In this document: positions 43,301 to 56,100 of the stretch, one piece after another
Layout of the letters: each line of letters opens with the position of its first letter
How positions within the stretch are numbered: position 1 is the first letter of the stretch
Assembly: GCA_903813345.2 (NCBI GenBank)
Contig: CAIIXF020000003.1
Coordinates: forward strand, 18,366,931-18,430,930
DNA: 64,000 bases
Source: Owenia fusiformis
Lineage: Eukaryota; Annelida; Polychaeta; Sabellida; Oweniidae
Direction: 5' to 3'
The notes under the pieces: generated by a model
Told to the model about the DNA's origin: nothing
The model's input: the letters and a program-made list of their open reading frames with translations, nothing else
Database searches by the model: none
Program-made: the position numbers and the translations under genes

Positions 43301-46300
43301 CGCGTAGCAGTCAATGTACAGATATTACAGTACATATAATATGTTCAATATGGCAAACATCAGCGATTCTGATTCCCGGGTTCTGGGAAATGACTATATA
43401 AATCGGCGAGAGGGTGTAATTTGAATGAAGACAATTTAAGGAGGGGAAATGTGTGCAAGTATGGCAGTAAGAGAGCAGATATGGGGACTTTAAACAAGAA
43501 CTATGACGGAGAATCAACTAAAAATGTGAGTTCTGGAATGAAGACCCGTTGCCATTGACTGAAGATTCCAGCGATCCTATTATCATACTCAGTTTGAATC
43601 TAGACGCGGAAAACAGATTATGAAAACAGGTTTTCTGCAAAGTTATCAAATTTAGAAGATATGGATCTTGTTTTTGAGTGGCTTAACAAGCATTTAGATA
43701 CCAGACTTGGCGCTATCTCTTGTCAAATACATGCACTGGACTTGCAGTAAATTGGCCATTGCAAATTGCAAAATCAGATCGTCAAATTAATCGCTTCGTT
43801 TTTAAACCTACGCTTCATATCTTCTTCCAAAACTTTAGGATTCGATAGAGATAAGTTATAACTTGTACAGGAAAAAATGGCAGATCCTACCTTAATTTAG
43901 AATCGCTGATTTCTCTGGACAAATTCCGAGAAGAAATTGTTCAACATCGCGATCACCCCAGACAACATGTCGCGTGCGTGTCACTCTGAACTCACGTGAT
44001 AAAATACGGCATCTTGATTGGTTACTACTCGTGTTGTCATGACGTGAAAAGCAGTAGTAAACACTGAATATGTTAATGAACTGCCATATATGGAACAATT
44101 GTCTTTCTGATTGGTTAACTTTACACGCCTCCTAAATGAATATAGTAGTCGTAGTAAATGATTCATTGATAACTCTGAAAGTGGGCGTGACCAGCTTCAT
44201 TTTGACACCAAATTCAAGATGTTTCAAATCAAAATGGCCTCGCAAGACGAGGTTGAAATATCAGTAATTTGATACTGATATGGTCTACGATAGATCAAAA
44301 TTGACTGCCCCGCGTCACATGTCACGTGAGCCTATATTTGTTGAAAAATGAAAGAGATAGTGACACTTTTTAATCTTAAGTTTATACCAATATTACAAAC
44401 ACATATCTATTTTTTTCATTATATATTTATTTCTTCATAATACATACATTTGTTTTATACTACATTGATTTATTTTTGCAAAACCTTTGCTATTAGATCT
44501 TTAATTTTCAATTTATAATCGTTTGGTACCATCGTGACGTCACAATATAGCATCTGACCTCATGATATGGGTACCAAATTGAAGCGGACGTGACAAGCTT
44601 TAAGATGGTACCAAACATGTGACCATTCATTTGATTAAAATGCTAACTTGAATAAGCCCAAAAGGTGTGTCACTCCCCTACCCCATCCATTTTTCAGGCC
44701 AGTGAAAAACACCAAAATCTCAAATAATCCTGGCATCTTCAGGGGTCGTTTTTTGGCCCCGTTTTATTCAAAATATCATGTTTCTGGATACCATTTTTAT
44801 CAGAAATGTCTCAATTACCTAAAAACAGTTGCACTAGTGCTGAATAAGAAAACATGTCTCCATTATGGAATTATTACACCAAAAGTAGTGCGAAATGGAC
44901 TTTTCACGCGTTGGCATAAAGTTTTGATGACATTTAAAGACATAGTTCCTCTTTCACATATATTATCTCATGGAAATGGGCATACCAGCGCAAAGATCTT
45001 TGTTCCGTGGTGGAGAAAAGCCATCAAACATTGTCTGAAGAGCAGATTTATCTCCGTAATTCTACTTTTAACATGGCGACCTTGACCTTGAAAAAATATA
45101 GCCATTTGGGCGATAATAGGTGATTCAAAAGTGAAAATGAGTGCTTTTTTCGTAGTTTTACTTTGACCAAGCCTAGAAAAAAATCGAAGTGGTAAACCTA
45201 CCCCCAATTTTTGATATTTTTGTCGTTTAGAAGTGTCCTAAATGATATCAAAGTTTAAGAAAATTTGTATGTCTAGAAATATTTTATAAATTAGTGCCAA
45301 TGTGGTGGGTTTGGGTGCTTTTTTGCTCTAATTTTTTACCCCATTTCTACGGTTGCCATGGCAACTATAAGGCTTTGGTAACCATGCCAACTTGATTTTT
45401 GAAGGACGTCCACCTGATAGTAGTTGGGCCAAGTTTGATGGAAAATGGGCCTGGTTTGATATGCTGGCAGTGAGGTTGATTGTGGCATGTAGTAAAACGG
45501 CAAAACAATGGTGGAGTCATACCATCTTGGAAAGTGAGTTTGCTTACCTGTCATTTTCATTCTTAGATACTCCAATAATTATGTTTATGGTTTCAGACGA
45601 GCTTCGCAGGTTAAGGTTTACGACGATCTGAATACCCTAGAAACATCAGGGAACCCGTCATCCTTGATAAACTTACCAGCTGGCAAATGGTGTCAGGGGA
45701 CCGATCATGTAATCTTAAACAATAACCTTTACTGTGACCACTACAATGGTAGCATGTTGATGAAGTATGACCTTTCAACTGGTGAAGCTGTTATCGCCAA
45801 CCCAATTCCAGAGTTGAAAAGAACGATCAGCCATACGTTTTGTGATGGAAGATATAGGTACCTGTCATTCTCAACAGATGAAAACGGACTTCTATGGGTG
45901 ATATACCCAACTGGTAACAAGGGCAATATTACAGTTAGTCTCTTGGATCCCGACGATCTTACAAACTTAGGGACTTGGTACACTGATTATCCCATATACG
46001 TGCCATTCGTTGGGAAGGTTGGCAACGCCTTCATGGCGAACTGTGTGTTGTATCTCACCGGGTTCTGCAAGGATTCTCCCACTGATATCCGCTATGTCTA
46101 CGATACTGTCACAAGCAAGGGGTTCGTTTTGGAAGAGAATGTGATACCTCTCTTACAGAGTAACAACGTACGCGGGGATCACCTAGACTGGGCATCTGTA
46201 TGGTCGTTGAACTATAATCCCGTTGATGATAGTTTGTATGGTAATAACTATGGAAAACTGGAACGCTATAAAGTTTCATTCGAGGAACTTGAAAGCTTTG

Positions 46301-46338
46301 AACAGGCATTTGGAAATCTAACCCAGACCTCAGCCTGA
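40391..46338 (+). CDS. Secreted olfactomedin-domain protein, five exons
   Basis: Exons 40391-40496, 40944-41086, 41314-41587, 41842-42016 and 45597-46338; all GT-AG with phases 1, 0, 1, 2 in agreement. The sum is 1440 nt, 479 residues plus stop. Signal peptide: MFWLICISHILVLGLA. Residues about 36-174 are a helical, charged region (AVEAILKDYTEIRKILDRDY; QLLPVANKLSKSKK) ending in a Asp/Lys cluster. The olfactomedin domain runs from C177 (GKCEKLYIKS) to about residue 470, with GTWLRDA, the central WCQGTDHVILNNNLYCDHYN, and the C-terminal YNPVDDSLYGNNYG that is typical of the family. Olfactomedin proteins act outside the cell in adhesion and matrix assembly; the partner here is unknown. The last intron is 3.6 kb and carries duplicated DNA. 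A broken paralog lies upstream. Confidence 0.9.
42034..42693 (+). repeat. 660-bp direct repeat, copy 1
   Basis: Starts 18 bases after the 5' splice site of the last olfactomedin intron. It matches 44866-45525 over its whole length, with only about two differences noticed by eye. Confidence 0.92.
42833..43226. mobile_element. MITE with TIR and an internal duplicated block
   Basis: AAAGGACGATTCTCGGTTTG at the left and its complement at the right (about 27 bp TIR). Inside, a block of about 185 bp (gagcattatccctgcttc ... gggtaatatttct) is present twice in tandem. Non-coding, intronic. Confidence 0.8.
43227..44865. other. Intronic sequence
   Basis: Within the last olfactomedin intron. No gene recognised; short open frames have no domains. 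Confidence 0.4.
44866..45525 (+). repeat. 660-bp direct repeat, copy 2
   Basis: Ends 71 bases before the acceptor of the last olfactomedin exon. Same length as copy 1 and nearly identical. Confidence 0.92.
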
Positions 46339-46430
46339 TTCTTACATATGGGTTATTCAGCTTTATAGCATTCGTTTCCCAATATCACAATCTTAAAACC
46401 AAAATTGAAAATAATTTCCAAAAGAGCAAT

Positions 46431-46436
46431 AATAAA
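46431..46436 (+). promoter_or_regulatory. Polyadenylation signal of the olfactomedin gene
   Basis: AATAAA 93 bases after the stop codon. Confidence 0.55.
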
Positions 46437-47097
46437 AATAACATGTGAGCTATGATGAAAACTTATGTTGTTCAGTTTTGAAGATAATAAATCATTTAAA
46501 TTCCCTTCTTTCCTATACTAATAAGGGGAAACCGAATGTTTTTAGACTGAAGGGCATACACGTTTGCTGTATCTTTATTGTTTGATTTTGAAAATTATGA
46601 CCTAAGGACTGTCAAAAGATGGCAATCAGTGGGTTTAATTGTATATTTTTAACATTTAAAATCTGCCTGAAAAATCTCAAAAAACAAAGAACAGGTCCAT
46701 TTAACAGACTATTGGTCCACTTAGACTTTTCCCAAAAAACTCATTTTGTCCATTTACTTTTAAAACCGATTGCAAGTTGTAGATAAACCCTTTTCCTTGA
46801 AATGTGCAATTTCAAAAAGTGGCATTAGTTTTCAGTTTGTTTGAAAATTTGGCAGTAGAACCCCTATCACAAGACTGTCTGAATATGGGAACACATTATG
46901 ATTACCATCAAAATAATATCAAAAATTATCATTATATAGAATTTAATATATGGAACCTATGGCATACAAGTATTCGGAGAAGAAAATTGACAAAATCTAG
47001 CTATGTATGAAGTTTACTAATGCAAATCTGGAAAACACTGTCATTTTTGTTCACTTTGTCATCAAGTTTTAGCATGGTGCTCATTCCCTTTCATTGA
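46437..47097. other. Intergenic spacer
   Basis: AT-rich; no gene or clear repeat. Confidence 0.3.
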
Positions 47098-47240
47098 AAA
47101 TTTAACCATCAGCCCACACTCCCACAAAAAAGATATTGAAACTGTATAATGCAGAGACTGTGAAGTAGCTTCTCTGCAAATATCATTGCTGTGGAAGTGT
47201 GGGCTAACCACTAAAACTTAAATTTTGTGATGAAAATAAG
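47098..47240. repeat. Short inverted repeat
   Basis: AGCCCACACTCCCACA and TGTGGAAGTGTGGGCT form a stem about 90 bases across, with further pairing of the flanks aaatttaa and ttaaattt. Probably a tiny MITE. Confidence 0.5.
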
Positions 47241-47316
47241 GCTGACTGGTTTATGTTTTCAATATGGCTGCTAACCTGGGCATACATTGTACACTACATA
47301 ACTGCAGGTACAGATT

Positions 47317-47677
47317 AGGCCATTCAAAATTAATTATATGTTGGCATTCTGATGAAGGGCCTTATATTAAAACCTTTATTTATTTAAAGGGTTTTATATA
47401 TTATTTTATAGCGAAAATGCAATAACACACTGTGGGAAGGCAAGTAACACACCTCTTGATTCAGATGACCTTGTTAATGAAGACAATACTGAAGGTTGTA
47501 TACACATAGTTTTTAATCAATTTTGGAACTCATTTCACTACAATACAATCCAAGATCACAATTCCCTTTGTCATATACATGCATAACAAGTACAGAGTAC
47601 ATGGGAACATTTTGTTGTTTTCTGAAAACATAGAATTTAGTGACATTAATTATAAAAACATCTTTGAATGGCCTAAG
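47317..47677. mobile_element. MITE with TIR AGGCCATTCAAA
   Basis: AGGCCATTCAAAATTAATTA at the left; ttaattataa...TTTGAATGGCCT at the right. About 360 bp, no coding capacity. Confidence 0.55.
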
Positions 47678-48724
47678 TGTTTTTCTAAATAGGGTATAAG
47701 TAGAGAATTTTAAGCAATCCTATGAGTGTCATGTCATTTATACATGATGCTGCCTTATATCTTATGATATATATTGAAAGACGATTTCTCTGAATTATTT
47801 GTGTTTCAAATATGGGAACTGCAAATTGGCAAATAACTTTAAAATTAAGTGTCCATTCAGACATTTAAAAGTGACCCTATAACTATTTACAATATGGCAA
47901 ACCGATGTTTAGAAAACTGGTAAGAGGCGATTGAAATAAGAAAATCCATTCTCATGGACGTGCCCTTGTGTGCATTTAATTGCAGTCTTTTTATTCTTAT
48001 TGCCCATGGGCATTAAAACAATAATCACATCCTAACTCTTAAAACATGCTTAGGATACTGTTGGAGTCTCAAAAGGCAACAAGATCATTCATTTTTGAAA
48101 CAGGAAAATTTAGTCCCCCTAAAAATGCCCATATTGGGATTTATTCTCAAGATTTTCTTGTAATTGCCCATGAGAATTTATTAAGAATATTTTTATTTCC
48201 ATTCACATGTCTTATTATCAGTCACAACCAAAATTAAGCCAATTGCTTTCATTTCTTGTATTAGAAAATGGCAAAATTTTGACAAAAATAGCATCTCTCA
48301 AAGTTGACCTTTAAACCACCCTAATGTCAAGATCAATTGTCAAAATTCTCAGAAATCACATTTTAAGTAATAAATCATACTTCCTCTTCAATTCCATGTC
48401 AATATATACTTGTTTTGTAGGGGGGCTAAAAGAGGGGTTTACCGCCACCTGTCCTTTCATATTTCTTTCTTTCAAAATCTTATGACATGTATGATATTGA
48501 CATTTTAAGCTTGGTCGCAAATAATTACCAAAAATGATATTAATTTTGAGTAATGTTTGGTGTATGTGAAGTTTTAATACAGCTATATTTACAACAAACA
48601 ATGGAACAGTTCTGAGGAACAACACATTAGAAAGAATTAGTGAACTGCCATACGTCCAGGCTCCCATGATATCATAAATATTTAAATAAAAAGTTAATAT
48701 ACAAGTGTTGCATTTATTGGTTTC
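47678..48724. other. Intergenic spacer
   Basis: No gene or repeat recognised. Confidence 0.3.
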
Positions 48725-48795
48725 AATCTAAGGAGGATTGGCAGCCATTATTCAAACTCGATACTCCGTTGCCTGCAGTGGAACAATTTATAAAA
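48725..48795 (+). pseudogene. Fragment of an unknown coding exon, plus-strand copy
   Basis: Reads WQPLFKLDTPLPAVEQF in one frame. It is an inverted relative of the minus-strand fragment at 49915-49743 (WKPLFKLDTPMSGVDQF). The flanks do not extend the similarity far, so this looks like a broken duplicate. Family unknown. Confidence 0.5.
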
Positions 48796-48954
48796 ATATT
48801 TCTACAAGATCAGATAAGTAAAAAATACCGTCTTTGGCAAGGCTATAAGGTTCTCTTTGGACCAAGAATTTCGTTGAAAGACGGTCATTCCAAATATTTT
48901 GGTAGTATTCAAGCTTCCTCAGCAGTTCTAGTCTTCAAAATATGTCTGAGTACT

Positions 48955-49744
48955 ATTTGCTGGAATTACACCAGAAAAAACGCTAAAAGCACTTTAGTGG
49001 AAAGCGTTTTACAAAATCGCCATCCTGATTACACCAACATTTCCAAAACGCCTTTTGAATTACACCTGCCATTTCTAAAGTGCACTTTTATGATGCAGAT
49101 ATGGAGAAAATCCAGCAGTATGTGTACATCTACAATAAATTTAATTCTTTTAGCATCCATGAGAAAACGTAACCGAGACTTTTGCCAGTGATGTGCACTT
49201 ACTTTCAATTTTGCGACATGATTTGATGACCTATTGTTTTTGGGCTCCAACCATCATTTCCTGTATTTTTGCGGTGGCCCAAATGTGTAGCCTGTAGCAT
49301 TCGAAATACGTGTTATTTCGTTTAGGGCAAATGGTAAAAACCCGGGTAAGGCGTTTTACAAAAACCGATCGGTATTACACTACACTCCTAAAGCGCCTAA
49401 CGATTTAAGGCGTTTTTTAGTGACACGGGTTCTAGGCCGAGGCCCAGGAATAAGTTAAAAATGTTTAAATGTCCGCTAGTGTAGAGTTGGTAATGCGTGG
49501 TGTATACATGTATATAAATCTTTTACTAGATTACTTACATCTATAAGAATAAGACTGATTTTTATAAGCTTAATGGATAAGAATAAGACTGATTTTTTTA
49601 TTAATGACAGATTACCCGGGCCTCAGGTTCTAGGAGTTTCGGAAAAGCGCTTTTGTAAAACCGCAATCGTGTTTATACCTATTTTTCAAACCCGGTTAAA
49701 ACCTTAGAGGCCTTTTTAAAACGCATGGTGTAATTCCAGCAATT
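48955..49744. mobile_element. MITE with TIR TTGCTGGAATTACACC
   Basis: Inverted ends of about 16-17 bp (ttgctggaattacacca and tggtgtaattccagcaa). The interior has recurring aaagcg/gcgtttt palindromic phrases. No transposase. It ends inside or against the minus-strand coding fragment, whose similarity to the plus copy stops near the element end. Confidence 0.65.
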
Positions 49745-49915
49745 GTTACCAAATTGGTCTACGCCGGACATCGGAGTATCGAGTTTGAATAACGGCTTCC
49801 AATTCCCATTGGTTTCAAATTTCAATCCAACTAATAACCGACCGCGAATGAGTTCAAACGAAGCAATCAACTGCATCAGCATCCCTTTTGAATCCTTATA
49901 ACGACTGTCACACAC
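49743..49915 (-). pseudogene. Fragment of an unknown coding exon, minus-strand copy
   Basis: Open on the minus strand: CDSRYKDSKGMLMQLIASFE, then LLVGLKFETNGNWKPLFKLD and TPMSGVDQF, where the MITE begins. No domain recognised. It could be part of a live gene or a relic; no splice sites were assigned. Confidence 0.4.
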
Positions 49916-50121
49916 AAGAGATGTTCGAGTTTGCCATGGTGTTTCCTTATTCGGTTAATATTGTTATGAGATGCATTGTATGTTGTGATATTATACCTAA
50001 CTTAAAAATAATCACGAAATAATATTTTTTTACATTTTTATCTGGACATTTATTTCAAAATCGAAATATCAAACTTAAATCAAAACATGGTCGCATCTTA
50101 TGCGGGCGTATCGCTCTACAT

Positions 50122-53100
50122 TCATCGAATAAGGTAGACTGAATTTCTAGCAGCTGCACCACAGTTCTGAGAGGGGTCGCCTTGACAAGTCATCCTACAC
50201 TCTGAATCGCTATCAGCTAGGCCATATTTTCCAAACTTGTCCCCACAAAAACAGTGTCGCGCATACTGGAGCCCAGCATATTTGAAACCTGATAAAGTTG
50301 ATGGACAGTTTAAGGGTTTTCACAGTGAAAGAGAAATATGAAAGTTCTAAAAGTTTGCACGGATTAAAATTGGCAACTATTACAGACCATCATTGACCAA
50401 AATATAATGAATGTATTTACAGACTATGTTTAACATATTGTAACATTCAGCCTAATTATGGTAGTGTGGATGTTGTTTAATAGACTGTGTCACTGTGGGT
50501 CTCAGGGTATACGTTAAATATACACATGGGAAATCTATACATAACAACTTATATACAATTAAATACAATAACACGTATATTGTGGCGTTTTAGCCCGTCA
50601 AAATAATACATGAAAATCGATATATTTGCTTTACTTCAGTTACTGAGACACTAAGGTTAAAGTCCTTTATATGCAATGATAGTTTTCGAAGCACTAATAT
50701 TAGAGTCCTCTATACGAAAATACTTGTACACTCAATTGTCTCTTGAGCTCTGGACTTGTTCAATTCAGCTAGGTATAAATCTGGGAATAACAGTCTCTCA
50801 TTACAGCTTCAGTGATTATGCCTTGGAATAACAGTCTCTCAACGAAGGCAAATCTCAGGCTGGCCTGAAATAAAATAACTAAGTCTGGAATCAACTTAGT
50901 TCCTCAATCAGGCTGGAGTTATATAAACTAAGTCTGGAAATGACAAAGTTCCTCGATCCAGCAGTAATTCTTCAATCGGGCTGAAATATTCTAAACTATG
51001 TCTGGAAGTGACAAAGTTCCTCAATATGTGGAATCTACCCAAGATTCCCAGTAGTTCCCAAATAAATTAAGTGTCTCGTACTTAGTTTCCATCAAAGTCA
51101 TCCAGGTCGGGGGTGACACTATTCAACGTCCCCAACAGGCAACATCGAAGAAGATCCTCTAAGTTCCTCAATATGTGGAATCTGCCTAAGATTCCCAGTA
51201 GTTCTTAAATAAACTAAGTGTCTCGTACTTAGTTTCCAACAAAGTCATCCAGATCGGGGGTGACACTATTCAACGTCCCCAACAGGCAACATCGATGAAG
51301 ATCCTCTAAGTTCCTCAATATGTGGAATCTGCCTAAGATTCCCAGTAGCTCCTAAATAAACTAAGTGTCTCATACTTAGTTCCTCAATATGTGGAATCTG
51401 CCTAAGATTCCCAGTAGCTCCTAAATAAACTAAGTGTCTCGTACTTATTTCCTCAATATGTGGAATCTGCCTAAGATTCCCAGTAGCTCCTAAATCGATG
51501 AAGATCCTCTAAGTTCCTCAATATGTGGAATCTGCCTAAGATTCCCAGTAGCTCCTAAATCGATGAAGATCCTTTAAGTTCTTCAATATGTGGAATCTGC
51601 CTAAGATTCCCAGTAGCTCCTAAATCGATGAAGATCCTCTAAGTTCCTCAATATGTGGAATCTGCCTAAGATTCCCAGTAGCTCCTAAATCGATGAAGAT
51701 CCTTTAAGTTCTTCAATATGTGGAATCTGCCTAAGATTCCCAGTAGCTCCTAAATCGATGAAGATCCTTTAAGTTCCTCAATATGTGGAATCTGCCTAAG
51801 ATTCCCAGTAGCTTCTAAATCGATGAAGATCCTCTAAGTTCCTCAATATGTGGAATCTGCCTAAGATTCCCAGTAGCTCCTAAATCGATGAAGATCCTTT
51901 AAGTTCTTCAATATGTGGAATCTGCCTAAGATTCCCAGTAGCTCCTAAATCGATGAAGATCCTCTAAGTTCCTCAATATGTGGAATCTGCCTAAGATTCC
52001 CAGTAGCTCCTAAATCGATGAAGATCCTTTAAGTTCCTCAATATGTGGAATCTGCCTAAGATTCCCAGTAGCTCCTAAATCGATGAAGATCCTCTAAGTT
52101 CCTCAATATGTGGAATCTGCCTAAGATTCCCACTAGCTCCTAAATCGATGAAGATCCTCTAAGTTCCTCAATATGTGGAATCTGCCTAAGATTCCCTGGT
52201 AGCTCCCAAATAAACTAAGTGTCTCGTACTTAGTTTTCATTAAGTCATCCAGGTTGAGTGAAAATATTCCAAGTTCCTCAACAGCTCCTCCAAATGAGCT
52301 AAGTTTCTGGTACTTATTCTCAAACAGGCTGGAGTTGTATCAACTATGTCGGGAAATGACAGAGTTTCTCAGTCCAGCTGTATTTCTTCAGTCAGACTGG
52401 AATATTATGAACTTTGTCTGGAAATGGCAAAGTTCCTCAGTCAAGCAGTATTTCTTCAGTAAGGCTGGAATATTGTATAAACTATGTCGGGAAAGGACAG
52501 AGTTTCTCAATCCAGCTGTACTTCCTCAATCAGGCTGGAATATTCCTCAATCCAGCAGAGTCCTTCAAACAGGCTGGAATATTGTATAAACTATGTCGGG
52601 AAACGACAGAGATTCTCAATCCAGAAAAGTTCCTCAATCAGGCTGGAATATTATGAACTTTGTCTGGAAATGGCAAAGTTCCTCAGTCCAGCAGTATTAC
52701 TTCAGTCAGGCTGGAGTATTGTATAAACTATGTCGGGAAATGACAAAGTTTCTCAATCCAGCAAAGTTCCTCAATCAGGCTGGAATATTATGAACTTTGT
52801 CTGGAAATGGCAAAGTTCCTCAGTCCAGCAGTATTTCTTCAGTCAGCAAATTGATGAAAAATAATCGATCTAAAAAAATGGCTAAGTTTCTCAAGTTAGC
52901 TAAATTATGAAAAGAATAATGTAAGTTTCTCAATCTCAAAAATATCAAAGTTTCTCAAGTTAGCTAAATTATGAAAAGAATAATGTAAGTTTCTCGATCT
53001 CAAAATGGCAAAGTTTCTCAAGTTAACAATTGATTTCGAAAAATGGCAAAGTTTCTCAAGTTAACAATAGAAAAACAAGTTACTTAATAACACCTGAAAA

Positions 53101-56100
53101 TACAAGTTTCTGGCACTCCTTCTCAATCAGGCTGGAATAATATAAACTAAGTCTGGTAATGACAAAGTTTCTCGGTCCAGCAGTAATTCTTCAATCGGGC
53201 TGAAATATTCTAAAACTTTGCCTGGAAATGACAAAGTTTCTTGGTTCAGCAGTATTTCATCAAACGGGCTGGAATATTCTAAACTATGCCTGAAATTGAC
53301 AAAGTTTCTCGGTCCAGCAGTAATTCTTCAATCGGGCTGAAATATTCTAAAACTTTGCCTGGAAATGACAAAGTTTCTCGGTTCAGCAGTATTTCATCAA
53401 ACGGGCTGGAATATTCTAAACTATGCCTGGAATTGACAAAGTTTCTCGGTCCAGCTGTATTTCTTCAGTCAGGCTGGAGTTATCTAGACTATGTCTGGAA
53501 ATGACAAAGTTCCTCGATCCAGCAGTATTTCTTCAAACAGGCTGGAATATTCTAAACTATGTCTGGAAATGACAAAGTTCCTCGATCCAGCAAATCTTCT
53601 AAGTTTCTCATCAATTCCCAAATGAAACACTGGCACGGGAGATGTGTTCCAATCAAAAGTTGCCTACGTGTCTGGCTTGTTGTATGCTCACTCCGTATTT
53701 ATACCCCTGACATGTATGGAACATGTAGTATGATCACGTGAATGGCTGATGCAATACCTCGTCACCGGATGTAATCACTGAATCAGGATATTAGTTTCGT
53801 AAAAATAACTGGCTTCACTTACAAATCACGATCTCGGCTTTTACACCCAATATCAATACATGTTTGGTACATAATCAACAAGATTATAGTATACACTCAA
53901 TAAATATAACCATAAATGATCGCTATCTAGTCTAATTACGCTTCGATTTGATCGAATTGAAAACAGGAAGTGATAATTTCTGTAAAATGATAGTCAAGAG
54001 TTCTCGATCAACCGTAACCATAGTCACTGGTAAAACTACCCGATCAACATTAACTAAATCTGAACTCGATAAAATAAAAAGTTGCTAACACCTCTGTAAG
54101 TACAAATAAAGTGCTTTAATCGATACTACAATCAAAGATCTTAATAATCTCAACTGTGAAGCACTTAAATCCCCAAAAATTAAAATCAAAATTTTGTTAC
54201 ACTCCTCCAATCCAATGATTTTGGTGTTAACAACACCAAGCCAAAGTACAATAAAAAAAATAACAAAATTTTGCTATCTTAGCTATCCTACAAAATACAA
54301 TCTTACAATTTTCTAACCTCGAGGTTAACTAGCTTTCAATACAATGTACAATGTATATTCTAAACTCTGGCTTATCTCAAACCCTAACACTAGATATCTA
54401 ACTATTTGAATGTCTAACTCTGTGTACATTAATAACTTCTCACAACTCTCAGCTAAATGTCAACTTCACATATAGGACAAAATCATACTCATCCTAAATG
54501 TCTTGTTTGAAGCTCACTATCGAGTTATTGTCTCTTGGTAAGGGAATGATGATTATTTCTCCCATAACTATCTGTGTCACATACTCTTTCCGGAGCCACC
54601 ATCCTTTTAGTGTCTCGAGCGGACACAACCCCTTTATCTTTGGGTGATAAATATCTCCCTGTCGCTACATGAGACCGTCTCTCATGGACTTCCGGTGCCC
54701 GTTCTTGTGCCCGTTCTTGTGCCCGTTCTTGTGCCCGCCTCCTGGAGTAGCAGTCGGCTATTCTATGATCGAATTTATGGCAATAATAACATTCCAAGTT
54801 CCGAAATGTACTTCCCTTTGATTCAACAGTATACTGGCTCGGTTTTTCCAATACCTGAGTCTTCTTAGGTTTTTCTGGATATTCCTCCTGGCCTTGTATA
54901 TCTTTTCCCATCTCCTCTAACATCTGGTTTGTCTTGTCTACTCCGTCCCCTTTTTCTTGGCCATTAACATGGCTACACTTGAGCTTCTGAAAATCTTCTA
55001 CTAATCGATTCCGCATATCTTGTAGTTGTCTCTCTTGAGTCTCCTTACTGACTTGAAACTGTTCTGCAAGTTTACTAATGCTATCGATTTGTATTTGCAA
55101 GGACTCCCTAAATCCCATCATCAGACTCTGTTGTGTTTCTAAAACTTGCATCATACATTTTTGTTGAGCCTCTGTCAACATCTGTATTTGACGCTGCTGA
55201 GCTACAACGGTCTCATTCATCATGGTTAACTTTTCGTCACCTTTCGCCTGTACTTAACTCGATGATTGTCTATCAGTTACGGTTGGGGTTAAGGGTAATG
55301 TACGCCTTCTTGATGAGGCTCTTACATCGCTACGGACTGGAGACTGGGTGTTTTCTAACTCCTTTTCAGCCCAATAGTTATACCCTACACTCCAAAGACT
55401 AGGAGAATCTCTGTTCTCCACTTCCCCAGTTGTATTTTTCATTCTTTCTCCTGAACTTGGCGTTAACATCTCAGGAGACACCGAGTGAGTCACTTCATCT
55501 TCTCCTTGCACTAGCACAGTATCATTACCAGCTCTGGGGCTATCCCTCTCTTCAGCACCTGTTTTCGTAACTACTGTCTTCTCCAAATCACTATCGGCCC
55601 TATTCACAACATCAGGAGGAGGCGGAAGATCAGACTCTTTCTCCATCTCGGGTGAGGTATATGTAATCTATGATTTCACACGTTATCCCACCGCTGCCAC
55701 CAGTGTAACATTCAGCCTAATTATGGTAGTGTGGATGTTGTTTAATAGACTGTGTCACTGTGGGTCTCAGGGTATACGTTAAATATACACATGGGAAATC
55801 TATACATAACAACTACTTATATACAATTAAATACAATAACACGTATATTGTGGCGTTTTAGCCCGTCAAAATAATACATGAAAATCGATATATTTGCTTT
55901 ACTTCAGTTACTGAGACACTAAGGTTAAAGTCCTTTATATGCAATGATAGTTTTCGAAGCACTAATATTAGAGTCCTCTATACGAAAATACTTGTACTCT
56001 CAATTGTCTCTTGAGCTCTGGACTTGTTCAATTCAGCTAGGTATAAATCTGGGAATAACAGTCTCTCATTACAGCTTCAGTGATTATGCCTTGGAATAAC

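Noticed and set aside
48769-49191. 140-codon open frame read as a gene
   Set aside because: It runs from the exon fragment straight into the MITE, whose TIR lies inside the frame.
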